Source: Aquimonas sp046318115
GTDB lineage: Bacteria; Pseudomonadota; Gammaproteobacteria; Xanthomonadales; Xanthomonadaceae
Reading direction: 5' to 3'
Assembly (NCBI GenBank): GCA_046318115.1
Contig: JBKCVA010000157.1
Coordinates: 6,115 to 70,114 of the forward strand
Length of the DNA: 64,000 nucleotides
Part shown: positions 17,424 to 25,038 of the stretch, piece by piece
Layout: every line of letters starts with the position of its first letter
How positions within the stretch are numbered: position 1 is the first letter of the stretch
Made by a program: the position numbers and the translations under genes
Notes under the pieces: generated by a model
What the model was told of the DNA's origin: nothing
The model's database searches: none
What the model saw: only the letters and a program-made list of their open reading frames with translations

Positions 17424-18625
17424 TGGCCACGCGCAGGCAGGCGGGGCAGGGAGGCAAGCCGCCTGCCGCGCCCGAGAAGTCACAGGCCAGAGGCAAGTCA
17501 GCTGCCAAGCGAGCAGCCAGGGTCGAACTCCCCGAGTCGACAGCACTGCCGCCCGCGCTGGCGCAGGCACGCGAGCGCATCGACAGCATCGACCAGAGCA
17601 TCCAGAACCTGATCGCCGAGCGCGCGCAGTGGGCGCAGCAGGTCGGCCGGGCCAAAGGGCCGCTGAAGGCCGCGGTCGACTACTACCGCCCCGAGCGTGA
17701 GGCGCAGGTGCTGCGCAAGGTGGTCGACCGCAACGACGGCCCGCTGCATGACGAAACCCTGGTGCGCCTGTTCCGCGAGATCATGTCGGCCTGCCTCGCC
17801 CAGCAGGAGCCTTTGCGGATCGGCTTCCTCGGCCCTGAGGGCACCTTCAGCCAGCAGGCCGTGCACAAGCATTTCGGGCACTCGGCTCACGGTATGCCGC
17901 TCTCCAGTATCGAAGAGGTGTTCCAGGAGGTCGAGGCCAAGAACGCCGACTTCGGCGTGGTGCCCGTAGAGAACTCCGGCCAAGGCACCATCCAGTCGAC
18001 CCTGGACATGTTCCTGACTTCCAAGCTGAAGATCTGCGGCGAGGTCGAGCTGCGGGTGCACCAGTACCTGTTGAACCGCTCGGGACGTATCGAGGACATC
18101 GAACGCATCTACTCGCATCCGCAGTCGCTGGGCCAGTGCAAGACCTGGCTGCGCCAGTACCTGCCAAAGGTCGAGAAGCTGCCCGTCGTCAGTAATGCCG
18201 AAGCCGCGCGGCGTGCGCGCACGGCCGATGATGCCGCAGCGATCGCCGGTGAGTCGGCGGCGCATGTGTATGGGCTGAAGGTCGTCGCCGGTCCGATCGA
18301 GGACCGCCCCGACAACACCACGCGTTTCCTGGTCATTGGCCGTGAGCTGTTTCCGCCTTCCGGCCACGACCGCACCTCGCTGCTCGTGTTCGTGCGCGAC
18401 CAGCCCGGCGCGCTCTACAACGTGCTGCGTCCCCTGGCCGAGCATGGTGTCAGCATGAACCGCATCGAGTCGCGGCCCTCGCACGAGGGCAAATGGCAGT
18501 ACGCCTTCTTCATCGACATCGCGGGTCACGTCGACGACCAACCCGTGCGTGCCGCGCTGTCGGAGCTGGGCGAATTCGCTTCGCAGGTGCGCATCCTTGG
18601 CAGCTATCCGGTGGCGGTGCTGTGA
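17423..18625 (+). CDS. pheA: Bifunctional chorismate mutase / prephenate dehydratase (P-protein)
   Basis: The 400-residue protein converts chorismate to prephenate and then phenylpyruvate, the committed route to phenylalanine. An Ala/Lys-rich leader of about 45 residues precedes the AroQ chorismate mutase helices (ARERIDSIDQSIQNLIAERA, about 50-130). Prephenate dehydratase follows (GFLGPEGTFSQQA near 134; catalytic NTTRFLVIG near 295). A C-terminal ACT domain has the phenylalanine-binding NRIESRPS motif near 350. It overlaps serA at the start and aroA at the end (GTGA), so all three are probably one operon. Confidence 0.97.
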   Translation: MATRRQAGQGGKPPAAPEKSQARGKSAAKRAARVELPESTALPPALAQARERIDSIDQSIQNLIAERAQWAQQVGRAKGPLKAAVDYYRPEREAQVLRKVVDRNDGPLHDETLVRLFREIMSACLAQQEPLRIGFLGPEGTFSQQAVHKHFGHSAHGMPLSSIEEVFQEVEAKNADFGVVPVENSGQGTIQSTLDMFLTSKLKICGEVELRVHQYLLNRSGRIEDIERIYSHPQSLGQCKTWLRQYLPKVEKLPVVSNAEAARRARTADDAAAIAGESAAHVYGLKVVAGPIEDRPDNTTRFLVIGRELFPPSGHDRTSLLVFVRDQPGALYNVLRPLAEHGVSMNRIESRPSHEGKWQYAFFIDIAGHVDDQPVRAALSELGEFASQVRILGSYPVAVL

Positions 18626-19944
18626 GCGGGGCAGGGGGGGTGTACCGCGCGTCGCGTGCGCCACGCGGGCTGACTGGGCGCATTCGCGTACCCGGCGACA
18701 AGTCGGTGAGCCATCGCGCCGTGATGCTGGCCTCGCTGGCGGAAGGCGTCAGCCACATCAGCGGCTTTCTGGAAGGTGAGGACACCCGTGCCACCGCCCG
18801 CGCTTTCGCGCAGATGGGTGTGCGCATCGAGTCGCCTCAAGCTAGCGCGCGCGTTGTGCATGGCGTTGGGCTGCACGGGCTCTCGGCACCGGCCTCTGCC
18901 ATCGACTGCGGCAATGCCGGCACCGGCATGCGCCTGCTCGCCGGCCTGATGGCGGGCCAGCGCTTCGACAGCGAGCTCGTCGGCGACGAATCCCTGAGCC
19001 GGCGTCCGATGAACCGCGTGGTGCTGCCGCTGCGGCAGATGGGTGCGGTCATCGACACGGCTGCGGAGGGTCGCCCGCCGATGCGCATCCACGGCGGCAA
19101 GTCACTGCAAGGTATCCGCTATGAGCTTCCGGTCGCCAGCGCGCAGGTCAAGTCGGCCCTGCTGCTGGCCGGCCTGTATGCGCAGGGCGAGACCGAGACC
19201 ATCGAGCCGCACCCGACCCGTGATTACACCGAGCGCATGCTGGGCGCGTTTGGCGTCGACATCGACTTTGCCCCCGGCCGGGCACGACTGCGTGGCGGTC
19301 AGCCTTTGCGTGCGACGGAAGTGCAGGTGCCGGCGGACTTCTCTTCGGCTGCCTTTTTCCTTGTCGCGGCCAGCCTGATCCCCGGCTCGGACCTCCTGAT
19401 CGAACAGGTCGGCATCAATTCCCGCCGCACAGGCCTGCTGGAGGCGCTGCGCCTGATGGGCGCCGACATCACGCTGGAGAACCGCAGCCAGCACGGCGGG
19501 GAGCCGGTCGCTGACTTGCGCGTGCGCCATGCCCGTCTGCGCGGTGCGGTGATTCCTGAACACGTCGTGCCGGACATGATCGACGAGTTCCCGGCCCTGT
19601 TCATCGCCGCTGCCTGCGCGGAAGGCATGACCACGGTCAACGGTGCGGCCGAGCTGCGGGTCAAGGAATCCGACCGCATCCGCAGCATGGCCGAGGGCCT
19701 GCTGGCGCTGGGCGCGCGCATCGAGGAGCGTCCGGACGGCGCGATCATCGAAGGCGGTGCGCTGCACGGCGGAACCGTCCACGCCCGCGGCGACCACCGC
19801 ATCGCCATGAGCTTCGCGATCGCCGGCCAGCTCAGTACGGGCGAGGTGCGCATCGAGGACTGCGCCAACGTGGCGACCTCGTTCCCGGGCTTCGTGGAGC
19901 TCGCGAAGGGGTGTGGCTTCGCGCTCGAAGAACGGGCGAATTGA
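18622..19944 (+). CDS. aroA: 3-phosphoshikimate 1-carboxyvinyltransferase (EPSP synthase)
   Basis: AroA joins phosphoenolpyruvate to shikimate-3-phosphate in the shikimate pathway. The GTG start at 18622 overlaps the pheA stop (GTGA) and gives a 440-residue protein. Family motifs are PGDKSVSHRAVML, DCGNAGTGMRLLAG, RRPMNRVVLPLRQMGA, SAQVKSALLLAG and the C-terminal RGDHRIAMSF. The GNAGTGMR and RPMxRV forms resemble class II EPSP synthases, which are often less sensitive to glyphosate; that is an inference from motifs. In related bacteria cmk usually follows aroA closely, but here a retron intervenes. Confidence 0.97.
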   Translation: MSGAGGVYRASRAPRGLTGRIRVPGDKSVSHRAVMLASLAEGVSHISGFLEGEDTRATARAFAQMGVRIESPQASARVVHGVGLHGLSAPASAIDCGNAGTGMRLLAGLMAGQRFDSELVGDESLSRRPMNRVVLPLRQMGAVIDTAAEGRPPMRIHGGKSLQGIRYELPVASAQVKSALLLAGLYAQGETETIEPHPTRDYTERMLGAFGVDIDFAPGRARLRGGQPLRATEVQVPADFSSAAFFLVAASLIPGSDLLIEQVGINSRRTGLLEALRLMGADITLENRSQHGGEPVADLRVRHARLRGAVIPEHVVPDMIDEFPALFIAAACAEGMTTVNGAAELRVKESDRIRSMAEGLLALGARIEERPDGAIIEGGALHGGTVHARGDHRIAMSFAIAGQLSTGEVRIEDCANVATSFPGFVELAKGCGFALEERAN

Positions 19945-19966
19945 TCGGGCCCGGTGACGCCCTCAA

Positions 19967-19995
19967 TTGACGATCGTCCCGCCTCGCGTCAAGGT
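19967..19995 (+). promoter_or_regulatory. Candidate promoter of the retron transcript
   Basis: TTGACG at 19967-19972 matches five of six -35 bases. Seventeen bases on, CAAGGT at 19990-19995 is a weak -10 that keeps the key A2 and T6. Initiation would fall near 20002, only about five bases before the a1 repeat, which is where a retron transcript should begin. Read-through from aroA is the alternative. Confidence 0.4.
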
Positions 19996-20006
19996 TCTGC
20001 CCGGCG

Positions 20007-20168
20007 ACTCACGCCGAGCAGAAGCACCCCCAGTGTCAGCTTCGCTGGCTGGATGTGCCGCTGCGGGGCTTCCCCGCAGCGCGGTTCCACAGTTTCTCAC
20101 CGCACGGCAGCGACGCCCTTGCGGCCCGCCGCAAACCAGTCGCTGCGCATACCGAGGTCGGCGTGAGT
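20007..20168 (+). ncRNA. Retron msr-msd non-coding RNA
   Basis: This stretch has the full arrangement of a retron RNA. The a1 repeat ACTCACGCCGA (20007-20017) is perfectly complementary to a2 TCGGCGTGAGT (20158-20168). The trinucleotide AGC at 20017-20019 places the candidate branch guanosine at 20018, immediately after a1, as in known retrons such as Ec86. The msr part has two short hairpins, each with a 3-base loop: 20035-20049 (6 bp, loop UUC) and 20059-20081 (10 bp, loop CUU). The msd part has a longer hairpin at 20107-20146: an 8-bp stem (GCAGCGAC/GTCGCTGC), a 4x4 internal loop, a 6-bp stem (TTGCGG/CCGCAA) and a 4-base loop. Reverse transcription primed from G20018 would copy upstream from about 20157, giving an estimated 65-80 nt of single-stranded DNA. 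The structures were found by eye; the msr/msd boundary is not fixed. Confidence 0.75.
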
Positions 20169-21494
20169 TCGCCCATTCGCCCGCTGCCCTGCAAAGTCAC
20201 GGATCGCGCTTTGGCCGCGCTGGCGCTGTCCGGGCCTTGGAACGCAGAGGCCATCGAGTCGCGTTGGCGTGCGGCCTGGCCCGAGGCCTCGGCTTGGCAT
20301 GGGCTGCTTGATGCCATGCTCGACGCCATTCCCGAGGTCACCGCCGCACGGCTGTCGACCAAGGATCTGGCCGCATGGATTCAAGCGCATGCCGGGCTGG
20401 TCAGCATGCCGGCTTGTGAGTCAATGCGGGGAGCTGCTCGTGTGCCTTTCGCAGCGGCGCGCCCGCAGCGACCGATCCGCTGGCAGCTGTCCTTAGCGGC
20501 CGCACCCGCAGGCAAGTTCGACTTCGCGCCGCCAGTGTCCAGCCTGTCGGAACTGGCCGAGCGCCTGAGGCTCAGCGAAGGCGAACTCGACTGGTTGCGC
20601 GCGCGCTATCGAGGTCCTGCCCACTACCGGCTGCGTCTTATTCCTCGGTCCGACGGTCGGATGCGACTGTTGGAGATTCCCAAGGCCCGGCTGAAGCGGG
20701 TGCAGCGGCAGCTCCTGCGCGAACTCTTGCCCGCTTCGGCCGGCTCGGCGCATGCGCATGGCTTCGTGCCCGGGCGCTCGGCGATCACGCATGCACGCCA
20801 GCACTGTGGCCGCGGCAGCCTTCTGCAGCTGGATCTGCGCGACTGGTTTGCAAGCATCAGCCTACCGCGCGTGCGCAGTCTGTTTCTCGATCTCGGCTAC
20901 CCGCTTGAGGTGGCCGAAGCCCTGGCCCAGCTCTGCACCGTTCGCCTCGATGCGGCCGCGCTGGCGCAGCTGCCCGCTGCGCTGCGCATGGCCATGCGCG
21001 ATCGTCGACTGCCGCAGGGCGCGCCGACCTCTCCCGCGCTGGCCAATCTGTGTGCGCTTGCGCTCGATCGTCGACTTGCCGCGTACGCCGCGGCGGCAGG
21101 CTGGCGCTACAGCCGCTACGCCGACGACCTGGTGTTCTCAAGCGATGCGCCGTCTGGTCCGGACATGCGCCGCGCGCTGCCGACCATCGAACGCATCCTG
21201 CGCGACGAAGGTTTCGCTCCGAATCCGGCCAAGACCCGGATTCAATCGCAGGGTCAGCGCCAGCAGGTGACGGGCATCGTCACCAACAGCCGTCTATCGT
21301 TGGCCCGAGACGCCTTCGATCTCCTGAAAGCGGAGGTGCACGCCTGGTGCTTGGGGCGGGAGCGCATCGACGCGGGCGAGACGCGGGATCTGGCGCTCTT
21401 GCGCTTGCACGGACGGCTGGGGTGGCTGCGGCAGCTGAACCCAGCACGCGCTGAGCGGCTGCTTTCATTGCTGCGCGATGCCGGTCTGAGCTGA
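20163..21494 (+). CDS. Retron-type reverse transcriptase
   Basis: This 443-residue RNA-directed DNA polymerase should make a branched RNA-DNA hybrid (msDNA) from the RNA encoded just upstream. The RT domain covers about 150-400. LPQGAPTSP is at 283-291 and the catalytic YADD at 319-322. The retron-specific VTG motif is at 369-371, and HARQH at 210-214 stands where retrons have NAxxH. DLRDWFASI provides the first catalytic aspartate. The N-terminal 145 residues are not a recognised domain; SELAERLRLSEGELDWL just before the RT core resembles the long myxobacterial retron RTs. The GTG at 20163 is chosen because GAGG lies at 20154-20157 with a 5-base spacer; an upstream ATG at 20055 would run through the msr hairpins. 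No effector gene is adjacent: neighbours are aroA and cmk. There is no maturase or HNH domain to suggest a group II intron. Confidence 0.88.
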   Translation: MSSPIRPLPCKVTDRALAALALSGPWNAEAIESRWRAAWPEASAWHGLLDAMLDAIPEVTAARLSTKDLAAWIQAHAGLVSMPACESMRGAARVPFAAARPQRPIRWQLSLAAAPAGKFDFAPPVSSLSELAERLRLSEGELDWLRARYRGPAHYRLRLIPRSDGRMRLLEIPKARLKRVQRQLLRELLPASAGSAHAHGFVPGRSAITHARQHCGRGSLLQLDLRDWFASISLPRVRSLFLDLGYPLEVAEALAQLCTVRLDAAALAQLPAALRMAMRDRRLPQGAPTSPALANLCALALDRRLAAYAAAAGWRYSRYADDLVFSSDAPSGPDMRRALPTIERILRDEGFAPNPAKTRIQSQGQRQQVTGIVTNSRLSLARDAFDLLKAEVHAWCLGRERIDAGETRDLALLRLHGRLGWLRQLNPARAERLLSLLRDAGLS

Positions 21495-21572
21495 TCCTGG
21501 ACCTCAGCCCCGCGGTGAGCTCTTAGCACTTCTCGCCTCGCCCAATCAGAGCTGCCCCGTTAGACTTCGCGG

Positions 21573-22253
21573 ATGACTACGAATGCCCAGACCCCGCCGC
21601 CTGTCCTGACCATTGATGGCCCCTCGGGCTCCGGCAAGGGCACGGTGGCGAGGGCGGTGGCCCGTCACTTGGGGTGGCACTTCCTGGATTCCGGCGCGCT
21701 GTATCGAGCCGTCGGCCTTGCGGCCGGCTGGCATGACCTCGATCTCAGCGATGCCGGCGCGCTGGAACGGCTGGCGAGGGAGACCCAGGTGCACTTCGAA
21801 GAGCGCCAGGGCGGCGAGCCGCGGGTGTTCGTTGATGGCGTCGACGCCACCGATGAGTTGCGCACGGAGACGGCCGGCGCAGCCGCCTCGGCAATCGCCG
21901 CGCTGCCGCCTGTGCGCGCGGCCCTGTTCGACAAGCAGCGCGACTTCCGGCGCGCGCCCGGTCTGGTCGCCGACGGTCGTGACATGGGCACCGTGATCTT
22001 TCCCGATGCTCCGTACAAGGTCTTTCTGACCGCCAGCGCCGCCGAGCGCGCCGAGCGTCGCTATAAGCAGTTGAAGGATAAGGGTCTTGCGGTTACACTC
22101 GCCGGTCTGCTGAAGGAGATTGTCGCGCGTGACGCGCGTGACGCCGAACGTACCGTGGCCCCCCTGAAGCCCGCAGCCGATGCGGTCCTCATCGATTCCA
22201 CCGGCGTTCCCGTCGACACGGTGATTGAACGCGTGCTCGCTGTGCTGCGCTGA
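21573..22253 (+). CDS. cmk: Cytidylate kinase
   Basis: Cmk phosphorylates CMP and dCMP with ATP. The 226-residue protein starts with the P-loop in LTIDGPSGSGKGTVARAVA and has the CMP-binding LDSGALYRAV and DGRDMGTVIFPDA motifs and the lid segment AERAERRYKQLKDKG. It precedes rpsA by 210 bases, the conserved order in gammaproteobacteria. It is separated from the retron RT gene by 78 bases. Confidence 0.97.
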   Translation: MTTNAQTPPPVLTIDGPSGSGKGTVARAVARHLGWHFLDSGALYRAVGLAAGWHDLDLSDAGALERLARETQVHFEERQGGEPRVFVDGVDATDELRTETAGAAASAIAALPPVRAALFDKQRDFRRAPGLVADGRDMGTVIFPDAPYKVFLTASAAERAERRYKQLKDKGLAVTLAGLLKEIVARDARDAERTVAPLKPAADAVLIDSTGVPVDTVIERVLAVLR

Positions 22254-22463
22254 TCGGCGCCGCCTGACGGGCCTGCTTCCACCGCGACGCCTGACTTCCC
22301 CGACCGCGGAAACCCGAAGCCCCGAGCCATGATGGCGAGGGATCAACCACAGATGTCCAAGCGCCATCCGATCCGTCGGGCGGCTCGAAGGGCATCGCAC
22401 AGCCGGTGGCCGGCGCAAGTTTTGGCGCGTCAGGCCGTGTGTCCAACCTGGAAATTCACCCCC

Positions 22464-24137
22464 ATGACCGAAAGTTTTGCTGAACTGTTCGAGCAGAGCG
22501 AAAAGCTCTCCAAGCTCAAGCCGGGCGCCATCGTTGTCGGCACCATCGTCGAGATCCGCTCCGACGTGGTCGTCGTCAATGCCGGCCTGAAGTCCGAAGG
22601 CATCGTCCCGATCGAGCAGTTCAAGAACGAGCAGGGCGAGCTCGAAGTCGCCGTCGGCGACGAAGTCAAGGTCGCACTCGATTCGCTCGAGAACGGCTTC
22701 GGCGAGACCGTCCTCTCCCGCGAGAAGGCCAAGCGCTCCCTGGTGTGGGACGAGCTCGAGGAAGCCCTCGAAGCCAACGCCACCATCACCGGCCGGATCA
22801 GCGGCAAGGTCAAGGGCGGTTTCACCGTCGACATCAAGGACGTCCGCGCTTTCCTGCCGGGCTCGCTGGTTGACGTGCGCCCCGTGCGCGACCCGGTGTA
22901 CCTGGAAGGCAAGGACATCGAGTTCAAGATCATCAAGCTCGACCGCAAGCGCAACAACGTCGTCGTCTCCCGCCGCGCGGTGGTCGAGAGCGAGTACAGC
23001 GCCGAGCGTGAGCAGCTGCTGGAGCGCCTGCAGGAGAACGCGGTCGTCAAGGGTGTGGTCAAGAACCTCACCGACTACGGCGCCTTCGTGGACCTCGGCG
23101 GCATCGACGGCCTGCTGCACATCACCGACATGGCGTGGAAGCGCGTGCGTCATCCGTCCGAAGTCGTCAACGTTGGCGACGAGCTGGACGTCCGCGTGCT
23201 GAAGTTCGACCGCGAGCGCAATCGCGTCAGCCTGGGCCTGAAGCAGCTGGGCGAGGATCCGTGGGAGAACATCGCCCGCCGCTACCCGAACGGCTCGCGC
23301 ATCTTCGGCAAGGTCAGCAACGTCACCGACTACGGCTGCTTCGTCGAGATCGAGCCGGGCGTCGAAGGCCTGGTCCATGTCTCCGAAATGGACTGGACCA
23401 ACAAGAACGTCAATCCGTCCAAGGTGGTGCAGGTCGGTGACGAGACCGAAGTCATGGTGCTGGACGTCGATGAAGAGCGTCGCCGCATCTCGCTCGGCAT
23501 CAAGCAGTGCACCTCGAACCCGTGGGAAGCCTTCGCGGCGATGCACAAGAAGGGTGACAAGGTCGAGGGCCAGATCAAGTCGATCACCGACTTCGGCATC
23601 TTCATCGGGCTGGACGGCGGCATCGACGGCTTGGTGCACCTGTCCGACATCAGCTGGAACGCCACTGGCGAAGACATCGTCCGCAACTTCAAGAAGGGCG
23701 AAAACGTCGAAGCCGTGGTGCTGGCCGTGGATCCGGAGCGCGAGCGCATCTCGCTGGGCATCAAGCAGCTTGAGCAGGACCCGTTCGGCCAGTTCATGGC
23801 CGCGAATCCGAAGGGCAGCATCCTGACCGGCACGGTCAAGGAAGTGGACGCGCGTGGCGCGACCATCGAGCTGGCCGACGGCATCGAGGGCTATCTGCGG
23901 GCCTCGGACATCGCCAAGGAGCGCATCGAGGACGCCACCCAGCACCTGCGCGTCGGCGACAAGGTCGAAGCCAAGTTCATCGGCATGGACCGCAAGGGTC
24001 GTACGCTGCAGCTGTCGATCCGCGCCAAGGAAGAGGCCGACCTGCAGGACGTGCTGGACGAGTACCAGAACGCCGCTGGCGGCACCACCAAGCTGGGCGC
24101 GCTGCTGCGCGAACAGCTGGGCAACAAGGGCGACTGA
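22464..24137 (+). CDS. rpsA: 30S ribosomal protein S1
   Basis: S1 binds mRNA and delivers it to the small ribosomal subunit. The 557-residue product has six S1 (OB-fold) repeats. Four clear copies carry the DYGAFVDLGGIDGLLH / DYGCFVEIEPGVEGLVH / DFGIFIGLDGGIDGLVH type signature. The ATG at 22464 (MTESFAELFEQSEKL) gives the family N terminus; upstream in-frame ATGs at 22329 and 22332 would add an atypical basic stretch. The 210-base leader after cmk is in the place where S1 autoregulates its own translation in enterobacteria, but no specific structure was resolved here. Confidence 0.98.
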   Translation: MTESFAELFEQSEKLSKLKPGAIVVGTIVEIRSDVVVVNAGLKSEGIVPIEQFKNEQGELEVAVGDEVKVALDSLENGFGETVLSREKAKRSLVWDELEEALEANATITGRISGKVKGGFTVDIKDVRAFLPGSLVDVRPVRDPVYLEGKDIEFKIIKLDRKRNNVVVSRRAVVESEYSAEREQLLERLQENAVVKGVVKNLTDYGAFVDLGGIDGLLHITDMAWKRVRHPSEVVNVGDELDVRVLKFDRERNRVSLGLKQLGEDPWENIARRYPNGSRIFGKVSNVTDYGCFVEIEPGVEGLVHVSEMDWTNKNVNPSKVVQVGDETEVMVLDVDEERRRISLGIKQCTSNPWEAFAAMHKKGDKVEGQIKSITDFGIFIGLDGGIDGLVHLSDISWNATGEDIVRNFKKGENVEAVVLAVDPERERISLGIKQLEQDPFGQFMAANPKGSILTGTVKEVDARGATIELADGIEGYLRASDIAKERIEDATQHLRVGDKVEAKFIGMDRKGRTLQLSIRAKEEADLQDVLDEYQNAAGGTTKLGALLREQLGNKGD

Positions 24138-24148
24138 CGCCTGATCGT

Positions 24149-24182
24149 GCGCCCCGGCCATGCGCGAGCGTGGTCGGGGCGC
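24149..24182 (+). terminator. Hairpin after rpsA
   Basis: GCGCCCCGGCC (24149-24159) pairs with GGTCGGGGCGC (24172-24182) through 11 positions including one G-U, with a 12-base loop, 11 bases after the rpsA stop. There is no U-tract, so it may only attenuate read-through into ihfB. Confidence 0.45.
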
Positions 24183-24332
24183 GCTGTCGAAGGGCGCGCC
24201 GTCCTGACGGTGTACTCCTTTCGATTTCCGCCCGGCGGCCGCCATCCGCGGCCGCTTGGCTTTGTCCGGGTGGCGCGGTGGCCATCCACGGACGGTCGCA
24301 GTCCTCGCGGCCTTCCCGACCTGAGCGGTTCC

Positions 24333-24626
24333 ATGACCAAGTCCGAACTCATCGAAGCCCTGGCTCGCAATCAGTCGCACCTGAAGGCCGACGACGTCGA
24401 TCTTGCGGTGAAGACCCTGCTGGAACAGATGAGCACCGCGCTGGCGACCGGCGAGCGCATCGAAATCCGCGGGTTCGGCAGCTTCAGCCTGCACTTCCGG
24501 CCGCCGCGCGTGGGGCGGAATCCCAAGACCGGGGACTCTGTGTCTTTGCCGGGCAAGTATGTCCCGCACTTCAAGCCGGGCAAAGAGTTGCGCGAGCGCG
24601 TCAACGACGGCAACGCCAAGCTCTGA
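24333..24626 (+). CDS. ihfB: Integration host factor subunit beta
   Basis: IhfB pairs with IhfA to form a sequence-specific DNA-bending nucleoid protein. The 97-residue product starts MTKSELIEALA. It has the DNA-binding arm with RGFGSFSLHFRPPRVGRNPKTG and the intercalating proline region, and the end KPGKELRERVN typical of the beta subunit. It follows rpsA after 195 bases, the conserved order. Confidence 0.97.
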   Translation: MTKSELIEALARNQSHLKADDVDLAVKTLLEQMSTALATGERIEIRGFGSFSLHFRPPRVGRNPKTGDSVSLPGKYVPHFKPGKELRERVNDGNAKL

Positions 24627-24704
24627 GACCCGCGAAGCGTCAGCCCGGTGCGCGACAGCGGCCGCTGCGACGTGCCCACTCTCTGGCGTGCCTACCGCCT
24701 CGTC

Positions 24705-24710
24705 TACAAT
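24705..24710 (+). promoter_or_regulatory. -10 element of the lapA-lapB-glycan operon
   Basis: TACAAT at 24705-24710 matches five of six -10 bases and lies 52 bases before the lapA ATG. The -35 region is not clear (TCTGGC with 17-base spacing). A ribosome-binding sequence CCGGAG precedes lapA. Confidence 0.45.
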
Positions 24711-24762
24711 CTTCGGCCGCGCGGTGATCGCGCTCGCGTGAATCGCATCCTCCGGAGACCGC

Positions 24763-25038
24763 ATGCGCATCCTGCTCATCCTGCTCGCCCTGAGTCTGCT
24801 TGCCTCCGGCTTCGCGTTCGGTGCCCTCAACCCGGCGGCGGTCGGCGTCGACCTTTTTGGTCTTGAACTGAGACTGCGCCTTGGCTCTGCCCTCCTGCTG
24901 GCTACGTTCTGCGGCGCATTGGCCGCTGGCAGCGTGCTGACCGCGCTGGTGATCTTGCCTCTCAAGCGGCGCCTGCGGCGGGCCGAGGGCGAAGCGCGCG
25001 CAGTGGCCGAGCCCGGTGAGCGGACTGCCGGCGCGTGA
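24763..25038 (+). CDS. lapA: Lipopolysaccharide assembly protein A (DUF1049)
   Basis: This 91-residue inner-membrane protein has two hydrophobic helices (about 2-22 and 40-66) followed by a basic cytoplasmic tail KRRLRRAEGEARA. It fits the LapA/YciS family that works with LapB in controlling lipopolysaccharide synthesis. The ALNPAAVGVDLF segment between the helices is typical. Its stop overlaps the lapB GTG, and both follow ihfB as in E. coli and pseudomonads. Confidence 0.9.
   Translation: MRILLILLALSLLASGFAFGALNPAAVGVDLFGLELRLRLGSALLLATFCGALAAGSVLTALVILPLKRRLRRAEGEARAVAEPGERTAGA

Noticed and set aside
20055..20162. ATG start for the reverse transcriptase at 20055
   Set aside because: It would read through the msr and msd hairpins with filler sequence; the GTG at 20163 has a GAGG site and leaves the RNA gene intact.
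20163..21494. Group II intron or diversity-generating retroelement
   Set aside because: No maturase, HNH or intron RNA domain is seen, no template/variable repeat pair was noticed, and the VTG and HARQH motifs with the upstream a1/a2 structure fit a retron.
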